Assembly (NCBI GenBank): GCA_964557545.1
Contig: CAZLAK010000019.1
Location: forward strand, 1 to 44,666
Direction: 5' to 3'
From: CAZLAK01 sp964557545
GTDB taxonomy: Bacteria; Bacillota; Desulfotomaculia; Desulfotomaculales; Pelotomaculaceae
DNA: 44,666 bases
In this document: positions 24,556-32,426 of the stretch, piece after piece
How the letters are laid out: each line of letters begins with the position of its first letter
Position numbering within the stretch: position 1 is the stretch's first letter
Program-made: the position numbers and the translations under genes
Notes under the pieces: model-generated
Told to the model about the DNA's origin: nothing
The model's database searches: none
Seen by the model: the letters and a program-made list of their open reading frames with translations, nothing else

Positions 24556-25461
24556 TTGGCGCCCAAAAAAGTGAGAAAAGCCGTTATCCCCGCAGCGGGG
24601 CTGGGCGTGCGCTTTTTGCCGGCAACGAAAGCGCTGCCCAAGGAAATGCTGCCCATTGTGGACAAGCCGGGTATCCAGTACATAATTGAAGAGGCCGTGG
24701 CCTCAGATGTGAAGGATATATTAATTATTACCGGGCGCAACAAGCGGGCCATTGAGGACCACTTCGACCGTTCCTTAGAGCTGGAGCAGCACTTGACGGA
24801 AAAGGGCAAGGGCGAGCTTTTGGAGATGGTTCGCCAGATAGCCGGCATTGCCGAGATCTGCTACGTCCGCCAAAAACAGCCGCTGGGCTTAGGGCACGCC
24901 GTCTATTGCGCCCGGCAGTTTATAGGCGATGAACCCTTTGCCGTCCTCTTGGGCGACGATATTGTGAAGAGCCGTGTGCCCTGCCTGCGCCAACTGTCCG
25001 ACCTGCACGCCGAGGTGGGCTGCACGGTAATTGCCGTAATGGAGGTGCCGGCCGAGGATGTCAGCAAGTACGGCATTATAGACGCTGAACAGGTGCGGCC
25101 GGGCGTTTACAAAATCAAAGACCTCGTAGAAAAGCCTCAGCCGGAAGATGCTCCGTCCAACCTGGCCATCATCGGCCGCTACATCATCGAGCCGCAGGTG
25201 ATGGGCATTCTGGACGGGATCGGGCCCGGGGCCGGCGGCGAAATCCAACTCACCGATGCTTTGAGAATCCTGTGCCGGGAGCGCCCCATGTACGCCCTGG
25301 CCTTTGAGGGCCGGCGCTACGACGTGGGCGACAAACTGGGGTATTTAAAGGCCGTGGTGGAGTTTGCCCTGGAGAGAGAGGACCTGGGCGGGGAGTTCGG
25401 CGAGTACCTGCACACCCTCTGCGCCCAGATGGGCTGCCCAAATAAGTTAATAATAAGTTAA
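24556..25461 (+). CDS. galU: UTP-glucose-1-phosphate uridylyltransferase GalU
   Basis: 301 residues. The nucleotidyltransferase signature AAGLGVRFLPATKALPKEML, substrate residues in DKPGIQYIIEEA and the VEKP motif are conserved. It makes UDP-glucose from UTP and glucose 1-phosphate. The TTG at 24556 has GGAGGTG 8 bp upstream. UDP-glucose is a donor for glycans, a substrate of the adjacent epimerase-type enzyme, and a donor for OtsA downstream. Its last codons and stop are inside the dispersed repeat at 25441-25475. Confidence 0.96.
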   Translation: MAPKKVRKAVIPAAGLGVRFLPATKALPKEMLPIVDKPGIQYIIEEAVASDVKDILIITGRNKRAIEDHFDRSLELEQHLTEKGKGELLEMVRQIAGIAEICYVRQKQPLGLGHAVYCARQFIGDEPFAVLLGDDIVKSRVPCLRQLSDLHAEVGCTVIAVMEVPAEDVSKYGIIDAEQVRPGVYKIKDLVEKPQPEDAPSNLAIIGRYIIEPQVMGILDGIGPGAGGEIQLTDALRILCRERPMYALAFEGRRYDVGDKLGYLKAVVEFALEREDLGGEFGEYLHTLCAQMGCPNKLIIS

Positions 25462-25475
25462 AGTGCCTGGCACCA
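25441..25475 (+). repeat. Dispersed repeat, copy 2
   Basis: AATAAGTTAATAATAAGTTA followed by AAGTGCCTGGCACCA. It matches the minus strand of 11372-11401 apart from a 3-bp and a 1-bp insertion. It covers the galU stop and reaches to 3 bp before the epimerase ATG, leaving that gene without a recognisable ribosome binding site. Confidence 0.75.
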
Positions 25476-25477
25476 AT

Positions 25478-26416
25478 ATGAAGGTTATGGTTACAGGGGG
25501 AGCCGGTTTTATTGGCTCCCACATAGTCGATCTGCTCGTGGAAGAGGGGCACCGCGTCTGCGTGGTGGACGACCTCTCCACCGGGCGCCTGGAAAACTTG
25601 AACCCCGGCGTTAACTTTTACCGTATAGGGGTGGAATCGCCGGAGTTGGCCGGGGTTGTAGCCCGGGAAAAGCCGGACGCCGTTATACACCAGGCGGCGT
25701 GCGCCGCTGTGCCGCGCTCTTTGGAGGACCCCTTGTACGACGCCCGGGTGAATGTTTCCGGCACCATTAACTTGTTGGAGGCCTGCCGCCGGGCCGGGGT
25801 CGGCAAGGTGGTTTACGCTTCTACGGCCGCCGTCTACGGCCGCCCCGGCAGGCTGCCGCTGTCGGAAGAAGATAGCACACTGCCCATTTCTCCTTACGGC
25901 GTATCCAAGCTGGCCGCCGAGCACTACATGCGCCTTTACGGCGAGCTTTACGGCCTGCGCTACACCGTGTTGCGCTACGCCAACGTCTACGGGCCGCGCC
26001 AGGACGCCAGCGGCGAAGGGGGGGTGGTGGCTGTTTTTGCCTCCCGCCTGGCCAGGGGGGAGCAAGCATATATATTTGGCGACGGCGAGCAGAGCCGGGA
26101 CTTTGTCTACGTGAAGGACGTGGCGCGGGCCAACCTGCTGGCTTTAGAAAGAGGAGACGGCTGCACGCTCAACGTGGGGACCGGTGTGCCGGTCACCGTC
26201 AATGCGCTCTTCTGGGCGCTCGTGCGCGCCTTTGGCTGCCGGGGTATGGCGCCCGCCTACGGCCCGCCCCGGCCGGGCGACATTCCCCACAGCTGTCTTG
26301 CGCCCCAAAAAGCGCGTGCTGTGCTGGGTTGGTCGCCGTCAGTGGGCTTGGAAGAGGGGCTGGCGGAGACGTGCCGGTATTACGCCGCCCAAAACCCAGC
26401 TTTTTCACAAGATTAA
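25478..26416 (+). CDS. NAD-dependent sugar-nucleotide epimerase/dehydratase (GalE-like)
   Basis: 312 residues of the extended short-chain dehydrogenase family. N-terminal TGGAGFIGSHIVDLL binds NAD, and the catalytic Tyr-x3-Lys is in SPYGVSKLAAEHYM, with Ser/Thr in YASTAAVYG. UDP-glucose 4-epimerase is the most likely activity given galU next door, but UDP-GlcNAc or other substrates are possible. ATG 25478 gives the usual N-terminus; GTG 25463 within the repeat would add five residues. Neither has a clear ribosome binding site. Confidence 0.88.
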   Translation: MKVMVTGGAGFIGSHIVDLLVEEGHRVCVVDDLSTGRLENLNPGVNFYRIGVESPELAGVVAREKPDAVIHQAACAAVPRSLEDPLYDARVNVSGTINLLEACRRAGVGKVVYASTAAVYGRPGRLPLSEEDSTLPISPYGVSKLAAEHYMRLYGELYGLRYTVLRYANVYGPRQDASGEGGVVAVFASRLARGEQAYIFGDGEQSRDFVYVKDVARANLLALERGDGCTLNVGTGVPVTVNALFWALVRAFGCRGMAPAYGPPRPGDIPHSCLAPQKARAVLGWSPSVGLEEGLAETCRYYAAQNPAFSQD

Positions 26417-26432
26417 AGCGGTTTCGAAACTC

Positions 26433-26461
26433 TTGACAAGCTATAATGTAAAGGATATTAT
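26433..26461 (+). promoter_or_regulatory. Consensus sigma-A promoter of the trehalose/glucan operon
   Basis: TTGACA (26433-26438) and TATTAT (26456-26461) are 17 bp apart. Expected start near 26468, 178 nt before the first gene. Confidence 0.7.
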
Positions 26462-26467
26462 TACTAA

Positions 26468-26645
26468 TGTAGGGGGAAATACCGGCTTGATCTATTTTAC
26501 GGCGCTGGCGCAAATGCTGGAAGTCGGGTAGATAAACGGTATTTTGCTTTATGCAGGCATATAAGGCAGTTAGGAAAGCCCGGCTTGGCCGGGCTTAAAT
26601 TTTATACTTTTTAATTACACTTTTTGTGTCGGGAGGTGCAAAAAG
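26468..26645 (+). other. Long 5' leader, possible cis-regulatory RNA or small RNA
   Basis: The stretch begins at a consensus promoter and contains an intrinsic terminator at 26576-26602 before the first gene. Segments such as TACCGGC near its 5' end and GTCGGGTA about 50 nt later can pair, and GCGCTGGCGC can form a small hairpin. It matches no riboswitch class that I recognise. It is either an attenuated leader or a ~130-nt small RNA. Confidence 0.4.
26576..26604 (+). terminator. Intrinsic terminator within the leader of the trehalose operon
   Basis: AAGCCCGGC (26576-26584) pairs perfectly with GCCGGGCTT (26588-26596) around a 3-nt loop, followed by AAATTTTAT. It lies ~42 bp before the next ribosome binding site. 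Confidence 0.7.
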
Positions 26646-27842
26646 ATGAGGGTTGCCATGCTGCACTGGGCTTTTCCCCCTATTATAGGCGGGGTGGAGA
26701 GCCATTTGGCCATGCTGGGTCCCGAGCTGGTTTTGCGGGGGCACGAGGTCTTTTTGCTAACCGGCTCAATTGGCGGCCAAGAAGAGGAGTACGGCTACCG
26801 GGGCATGAGGGTAAGGCGCACGCCGCTCATGGACCTCAACACTCTCGACCCGCAGCTGATAGATGAGAAGGCGGACGATATTCAAAGAGAACTCTCTTCT
26901 TTCATCGCATCTGCGCGCCCCGATGTAATTCACGCCCACAACATGCACTACTTCAGCCCCGTGCACGCAAAAGCGCTTTTGGAGGCCGCGGACCGGCGGG
27001 GAGTGCCCGCAGTGCTCACAGCCCACAACGTATGGGACGACGATCTCTGGGAGGATATGCTCGCTTACGCCGGCAGGTGGGACGGGGTTATTGCCGTGAG
27101 CAATTACATAAAAAAGGAACTGGTTGCAGCGGGATACCCCGAGGGCAAGGTTACAGTGGTTTACCACGGGATAGATATCGAGAGGTTTAAAAAACCGGAA
27201 GCGGGCGAACAGGACAGCGCCCGCGTCAGCTACCCGGGGCTGGCCGGGAGGAGGGTAATTTTCCACCCCGCCCGCATGAGCCTGGACAAGGGCTGCCACA
27301 TCAGCGTGCTGGCCCTAAACCTGATAAGAAAGAAGCACCCCGACGTGCTGCTCGTTTTGGCCGGTCCGGAAAAAACTGTGGACTGGGGACGGCACCAGGA
27401 GGGGCACGTGAACTTTATCGACAGGCTGATACGAGATTTAAAGCTCCAGGACCACGTTATGGTGCGGTTTTTTAACTGGGAAGAAATGCCGCAGATCTAC
27501 CGGGCAGCTGAGTTCTGCGTGTACCCTTCCTGCTTCCAGGAACCGTTTGGCCTGGTTATGCTGGAGTCGCTGGCCTGCGGCAAGCCCATCGTAGTGAGCC
27601 GGGCCGGCGGTATGCCGGAGATAATTGCTGACGGCATAAACGGTTATGTGGTGGAGATGGGCGACTACGAAATGCTGGCCCAAAGGTGTATAGACCTCCT
27701 GGAAAACCGCCGGGCGGCAAGACAGATGGGTGAGAGGGGCAGGCAGATGGTGCGGCAGAAATTCACCAAAGAAATTATGTGCCGGAACACGCTGGAGGTT
27801 TACAGGAGCGTGCTGCAGGGCAGAAAGCTGGAAATAGCGTAG
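26646..27842 (+). CDS. GT4-type glycosyltransferase of the trehalose/glucan operon
   Basis: 398 residues. N-terminal HWAFPPIIGGVESHLAML, middle VVYHGIDIERF, and C-terminal SCFQEPFGLVMLESLACGKP with intact E-x7-E define a GT-B GT4 enzyme. The ATG at 26646 follows GGGAGGTGC. Because debranching, OtsA, OtsB and TreT genes follow, a glucosyl or compatible-solute product is likely, but the acceptor is not evident. Confidence 0.85.
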   Translation: MRVAMLHWAFPPIIGGVESHLAMLGPELVLRGHEVFLLTGSIGGQEEEYGYRGMRVRRTPLMDLNTLDPQLIDEKADDIQRELSSFIASARPDVIHAHNMHYFSPVHAKALLEAADRRGVPAVLTAHNVWDDDLWEDMLAYAGRWDGVIAVSNYIKKELVAAGYPEGKVTVVYHGIDIERFKKPEAGEQDSARVSYPGLAGRRVIFHPARMSLDKGCHISVLALNLIRKKHPDVLLVLAGPEKTVDWGRHQEGHVNFIDRLIRDLKLQDHVMVRFFNWEEMPQIYRAAEFCVYPSCFQEPFGLVMLESLACGKPIVVSRAGGMPEIIADGINGYVVEMGDYEMLAQRCIDLLENRRAARQMGERGRQMVRQKFTKEIMCRNTLEVYRSVLQGRKLEIA

Positions 27843-27911
27843 CTGCTTTTGCTTAAAAGAAAAGAGACAGGCAGAGTTTTTCTTGGGGTGAGAAGGGGGG
27901 GCAGGCACTCT

Positions 27912-30101
27912 TTGGCCGAGGCGCGCCAAGAAAACGAACTTTTGCTGTGGATGCCGGAGGAAGTAAAGCCGGCCACGGAAGTAATAAAAGAGGGGGAAAT
28001 TTTTCTCATTACCCTGCCCAACGGTTCAATACCCCGCGAAGACAAGTCCGGGCTCGGTCTTTACTGCCGTGACACGAGGTTTCTCTCCTGTTTGGAAGTC
28101 AGCATAGCCGGCAGCCCGCCGGTTTTTCTTTCCTCGCTCAATAAAGAGGGGCACTTTGCCCAAATCGAACTGGCCAACAGTTTGTTTTGGTCTGGTGAAA
28201 CACCGGTGCCCGCCCAGTCCATCCATTTGCGGCTCATCCGGGCAGTGCACGGCGGTTTTTTGCAGAGGTTAAGAGTGACCAATTTCATAGACCGGCAGCT
28301 GGAAGTTGCGCTTAAGATAAGGCTGGGCGCCGATTTTATAGATATATTTGAGGTGAGGGGCTTTAAGAGGAAAAGGCGGGGAAAACTCTTGCCGGCAAAA
28401 AAACAAAAAGACGGCATTGTTTTCGCGTACCTGGGCTTGGACGGCATTTACCGGTCTACAGTGGCCAGTTTTTACCCCCCGCCGCACGAGATTGTGCTGT
28501 TGTCCGGGGATCTGGCGGAAGTAAACTACCGGCTCACCCTCCTGCCCCAAAAGAAAAATTATATTTACATGCGGATAACGCCTTTTACGGGCGGGCATCC
28601 CGGAACCCTGCCTTCTTCCGACCCCCGGCGGGCGGTAAGGGTCTTTACCCGAAACCTTCCCCGCAAGTTCAACCAATTCGAGGAATGGAAAAAGTCTTGC
28701 GCCAGTTTTCGCTCATCTAACCAAATTTTAAACCGCATGCTGGAGAGGGCCCTGTCCGACCTTTATTCGCTGACTGCCGTTTACCAGGGGCTGGGCCAGA
28801 TTATTGAGGCAGGGGTGCCTTGGTACGCAACTGCTTTTGGCCGCGACTCCCTCATCACTGCCTGGCAGTCGCTCCTCGTCAATCCGGACTTGGCCCGCCA
28901 GACCATCCGTTTTTTGGCCCGTTTCCAGGGCAAAAAAGTCGACCCGTGGCGGGAAGAAGAACCCGGCAAGATTCTCCACGAGCTGCGCCGGGGCGAAATG
29001 GCGGGCTGCGGGGAAATACCCCACACCCCTTATTACGGGTCTGTTGATTCTACCCTGTGGTTTATTATTTTGCTTTCCGAAGTGTACTTTTGGACCGGTG
29101 ACGAGGCCTTTCTTTTGGAAATGGCAGCCCCTCTGGAAAAAGCGCTGGGCTGGTGCTGGAAATACGGAGATTTGGACGGCGACGGGTTTATAGAGTACGC
29201 GCGCCGGTCCAAGAGCGGCCTTATCAATCAGGGGTGGAAGGACTCTTGGAACGGCGTAATTGATGAAAACGGCCAACTACCCAAAGGGCCTATTGCTCTG
29301 GTGGAAGTGCAGGGGTATTACTACTACGCCCTAATGCGGGCGGCAGAACTTTACTGCCGGCTGGGAAAGCGGAAAGAAGCCTTTGAGTTAAGGTACAGGG
29401 CGTCAGAGCTGCGCAAAAAATTTTTGCGGCATTTCTGGTGCCCCGTGAAAGGCTATCCCTGTTTTGCCTTAGACGGGAAAAAAAGGCAGATCAGCACCGT
29501 AGTCTCCAATGCCGGCCATCTGCTCTTTACGGGCATACTCGGCGGGGAGCAGGCCAAAAAGGTTGCCGAGAGGCTTTTTATGCCCGATATGTTTTCTGGC
29601 TGGGGCATTAGGACGATGAGCAGCTCGGAAGTCGCCTACAATCCCATGAGCTACCATAATGGCTCTGTCTGGCCGCACGATAACGCCATTATTGCAGTAG
29701 GGTTAAAAGCCTGCGGCTACGACCACCTCGCCGCTCAGATATGGAGCAGTCTGTACCGGGCTGCCCTGGCGTTCCCCCACTACCGGCTGCCCGAACTCTT
29801 CTGCGGGTTTAGCAGGAGGGCCGAGGGCGGGCCGGTGCACTACCCGGTAGCCTGCAGCCCCCAAGCGTGGGCAAGCGGCGCCTTGTTTCAATTGCTGACA
29901 GCAGTTCTCGGCATCTGCTGCCGGGGAGCGGACGTGTATATAAAGCGGCCATTTTTGCCGTCTTTTGCGGACGAAATTATTGTGGAGAATGTAGCTGCCG
30001 GCGGGGGAAAAGTAGCCCTGGAGTTTACCAGAAAAGGCGAAAAGACTTACTGCAGCGTTTTGGATGTATCGGGGGATGTGAGAGTAATTGTTTCATCATA
30101 A
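27912..30101 (+). CDS. Glycogen-debranching-like glucosidase (amylo-alpha-1,6-glucosidase family)
   Basis: About 729 residues. The N-terminal beta-sandwich begins IKEGEIFLITLPNGSIP with GLGLYCRDTRFLS. The C-terminal (alpha/alpha)6 barrel has VPWYATAFGRDSLITAWQSL, a Trp/Asp motif KDSWNGVIDENG and NGSVWPHDNAIIA, as in GDE-type and GH63/GH15-like enzymes. It probably cleaves alpha-glucosidic bonds in glycogen-like or related glucans. No signal peptide is present, so it is cytosolic. TTG 27912 follows the run AAGGGGGGG; TTG 27849 would add 21 residues without a good site. Confidence 0.82.
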   Translation: MAEARQENELLLWMPEEVKPATEVIKEGEIFLITLPNGSIPREDKSGLGLYCRDTRFLSCLEVSIAGSPPVFLSSLNKEGHFAQIELANSLFWSGETPVPAQSIHLRLIRAVHGGFLQRLRVTNFIDRQLEVALKIRLGADFIDIFEVRGFKRKRRGKLLPAKKQKDGIVFAYLGLDGIYRSTVASFYPPPHEIVLLSGDLAEVNYRLTLLPQKKNYIYMRITPFTGGHPGTLPSSDPRRAVRVFTRNLPRKFNQFEEWKKSCASFRSSNQILNRMLERALSDLYSLTAVYQGLGQIIEAGVPWYATAFGRDSLITAWQSLLVNPDLARQTIRFLARFQGKKVDPWREEEPGKILHELRRGEMAGCGEIPHTPYYGSVDSTLWFIILLSEVYFWTGDEAFLLEMAAPLEKALGWCWKYGDLDGDGFIEYARRSKSGLINQGWKDSWNGVIDENGQLPKGPIALVEVQGYYYYALMRAAELYCRLGKRKEAFELRYRASELRKKFLRHFWCPVKGYPCFALDGKKRQISTVVSNAGHLLFTGILGGEQAKKVAERLFMPDMFSGWGIRTMSSSEVAYNPMSYHNGSVWPHDNAIIAVGLKACGYDHLAAQIWSSLYRAALAFPHYRLPELFCGFSRRAEGGPVHYPVACSPQAWASGALFQLLTAVLGICCRGADVYIKRPFLPSFADEIIVENVAAGGGKVALEFTRKGEKTYCSVLDVSGDVRVIVSS

Positions 30102-30130
30102 AAATTTAAAAATTTCCTGGGGGTGATAGC

Positions 30131-31594
30131 TTGGGTCACAGCGCGAGCAGTGAAGAAAGGGTTGTGGTGGTTTCCAACAGGGCTCCTTATGTCCTTTCGT
30201 CAGAAGGCGGAAAACTTGAGCTTACCCGTGCAGTAAGCGGCTTAGTATCCGCGGTGGAGCCCCTTTTAAATGAGCGCGGGGGCACCTGGATAGCATGGGG
30301 AGGGCGCAGCGCATTGTGCGGCAGCCAGTTTGTGCTGCGCGTGCCGCCGGAAAAACCCGTTTACCGCTTGGTGGAACTGCCGCTGTCCGAGGACGAGCGC
30401 CGGGACTATTACTACGGTTTTTCCAACAGCTGCCTTTGGCCGCTCTGCCACAGCTTTACCGGCAATGCGGTTTTTGATGCCGCCCAGTGGGACGCCTACC
30501 GGGAAGTTAACGAGAAATTTGCCCGTGCCGCCTTAGAGTTTTCCAGGGCGCAAGACCTTATCTGGGTTCACGATTATCACTTTGCCCTCCTGCCGTCCGT
30601 GATCAGGGAGGCGCGGCCGCAGGGCAGGATAGCGCTCTTTTGGCACATCCCTTTTCCGCCATACGATATTTTCAGTCTAAACCCCTGGTATAAAGAAATA
30701 ATCGCCGGTATGCTGGGGGCTAACATCGTGGCTTTCCATACCCGCTCTTACGCCGAAAACTTTATAGACTGCGCAAGACGCGCTCTAGGTGCGGGTGCCA
30801 GCAGTGAGTATTCGGTCATTTACTGGAAGGGCAGGACGGTTTCGGTAAGGGCGGTTCCCGTGGGCATCGACTGGCCTGCCTGGCAGGAACTGGCCGGCAG
30901 CCCGCAGATCAGAGCCAAGGCTTCTTCTATCCGCCGGGCTTTGGGTGCCGAGTTTGTCCTCTTGGGAATTGACCGCCTCGATTATACTAAAGGCGTACTG
31001 GAAAGACTGCAGGCCTTTGAGCTGTTTTTAAAGAGGCACCCGCAGTACAGAGGGCGGGTAACACTGGTGCAGGTCGGTGTAGAAACGAGGCCGGATTCGC
31101 CTTTTTACCAGAAGCTGAAATTACGTGTTGAGGAGGCAGTAGGGCGGATTAACGGCGGTCACGACAGGATCGGTTTCCCCGTTCCTGTCCGCTACCTGCG
31201 CAAGTCGCTCTCCAAAGAGGATGTGGCCGCTCTTTACCTGGCGGCAGACGTTTTGCTCGTCACTCCGCTGCGGGACGGCCTCAACCTGGTGGCTAAAGAA
31301 TACGTAGCCTCAAGGCAGGACAATACGGGGGTTTTGATCTTAAGCCGCTTTGCGGGGGCGGCAGAAGAGCTCAAAAAAGCAATTCAGATAAATCCTTACG
31401 ACGTGCCTGCGCTGGCAGAAGCCATCAAAAAGGCTCTGGAAATGCCCCGCGAGGAAGCTGTTTTGCGCATGTCTTCCTTAAGGCGAGTTGTCCGGCAGCG
31501 GGACCTGCGCTGGTGGTGGCACAACGCGCTGGCCCACGTGTTCCTGCCGCAAGTAGCTGAAGGCCAGCCTGAGGAGCACGCCGTAAATGAATAA
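30131..31594 (+). CDS. otsA: Trehalose-6-phosphate synthase OtsA (GT20)
   Basis: 487 residues, normal length. Family motifs: VVVVSNRAPYVLS at the N-terminus, IWVHDYHFALLPSVIRE, FWHIPFPPYDIF, AFHTRSYAENF and GIDRLDYTKGVLERLQAFE. It transfers glucose from UDP-glucose to glucose 6-phosphate. TTG 30131 follows GGGGGTGAT. Overlap of 8 bp with otsB indicates coupling. UDP-glucose can come from galU at 24556. Confidence 0.95.
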   Translation: MGHSASSEERVVVVSNRAPYVLSSEGGKLELTRAVSGLVSAVEPLLNERGGTWIAWGGRSALCGSQFVLRVPPEKPVYRLVELPLSEDERRDYYYGFSNSCLWPLCHSFTGNAVFDAAQWDAYREVNEKFARAALEFSRAQDLIWVHDYHFALLPSVIREARPQGRIALFWHIPFPPYDIFSLNPWYKEIIAGMLGANIVAFHTRSYAENFIDCARRALGAGASSEYSVIYWKGRTVSVRAVPVGIDWPAWQELAGSPQIRAKASSIRRALGAEFVLLGIDRLDYTKGVLERLQAFELFLKRHPQYRGRVTLVQVGVETRPDSPFYQKLKLRVEEAVGRINGGHDRIGFPVPVRYLRKSLSKEDVAALYLAADVLLVTPLRDGLNLVAKEYVASRQDNTGVLILSRFAGAAEELKKAIQINPYDVPALAEAIKKALEMPREEAVLRMSSLRRVVRQRDLRWWWHNALAHVFLPQVAEGQPEEHAVNE

Positions 31595-32426
31595 TCGCAG
31601 GTGCAGCTCTTTAGAAAAAACTAATAAGCCAGCGTCCGTGCCCCCTGTGGTGTCAGCTGAGGAGCTTTACGCCGTGCTGCCGGCGGGAAGAGATTTTTTG
31701 CTCATGCTGGATTACGACGGGACCCTGGTTCCTTACGCCGGTAGACCGGATGAGGCCCTTCCGGGTGAAGAGCTGGTTTTTCTTTTGAAAAGCCTGGCCG
31801 GCCGGCCAGGCTTGTGTCTTGCGCTGTTAAGCGGCCGCAGCCGGCAGGATTTAGAAAGCCTTCTGCCGCTGGAGGGGGTTATTATGGCTTTTTGTCACGG
31901 GGCGGTTATCAAGTGGTCCAGCGGAAAGACAGACTCTTTCCCCCTGCCCGCAGGGCTGGGGCGCCTTGCTGCTCTGGCAGGTGAATTATTCCCCAAAAAC
32001 GAAGGTTTTCTGGTCGAGAATAAGGGGCACAGCCTGGCCGTTCACTACCGTTTGGCCGAACCAGAGCGGGCCGGTATATTGCTCGAAGAATTCAAAAAGC
32101 GGGCTTTTAATAATTTTAATTTTAATAATATAATAAAAAACGGTGAGCTTGAGCTTTTGGAAGGCGAAAAAGTGCTGGAGGTCCGCCCGGCCGGCATAAA
32201 CAAGGGGGAGGCAGCCCAAAAAATTATGGCTGCCTGCCGTTCGCATTATCCCATCTACTTGGGCGACGATACAACTGACGAAGATGCCTTTATGGCCGTA
32301 AGCGGCAGGGGGCTGGGTGTGCTTGTCCGGGAAGAGAACCGCCCGTCGCATGCCTCATACCGCCTTGCCGGCTGGAAAGAGGCAAGAAAATTTTTAAAGT
32401 GTTTTTTGGAGGAGGAGGCTTTTTGA
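31587..32426 (+). CDS. otsB: Trehalose-6-phosphate phosphatase OtsB
   Basis: 279 residues of the HAD superfamily. Motif I DYDGT carries nucleophile D42 and acid/base D44; motif II is LLSGRSRQDLE; motif IV is LGDDTTDEDAF. It dephosphorylates trehalose 6-phosphate to trehalose. ATG 31587 is inside the otsA 3' end. The stop overlaps the next gene's TTG. Confidence 0.95.
   Translation: MNNRRCSSLEKTNKPASVPPVVSAEELYAVLPAGRDFLLMLDYDGTLVPYAGRPDEALPGEELVFLLKSLAGRPGLCLALLSGRSRQDLESLLPLEGVIMAFCHGAVIKWSSGKTDSFPLPAGLGRLAALAGELFPKNEGFLVENKGHSLAVHYRLAEPERAGILLEEFKKRAFNNFNFNNIIKNGELELLEGEKVLEVRPAGINKGEAAQKIMAACRSHYPIYLGDDTTDEDAFMAVSGRGLGVLVREENRPSHASYRLAGWKEARKFLKCFLEEEAF

Noticed and set aside
25250..26065. 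271-codon open frame antisense to galU and the epimerase
   Set aside because: No recognisable domain, no good ribosome binding site, and explained by GC-rich codon use of two well-supported genes on the other strand.
26433..26447. TTGACA followed closely by TATAAT (26442-26447)
   Set aside because: Only 3 bp apart, so they cannot be one promoter; TTGACA pairs instead with TATTAT 17 bp downstream.
26184..26531. Plus-strand frame running past the epimerase stop
   Set aside because: Out-of-frame shadow of the epimerase; it has no start signal and crosses the promoter region.
26462..26600. c-di-GMP (GEMM) riboswitch in the trehalose leader
   Set aside because: Considered because two cyclases are nearby, but the conserved GEMM core sequences are not found.
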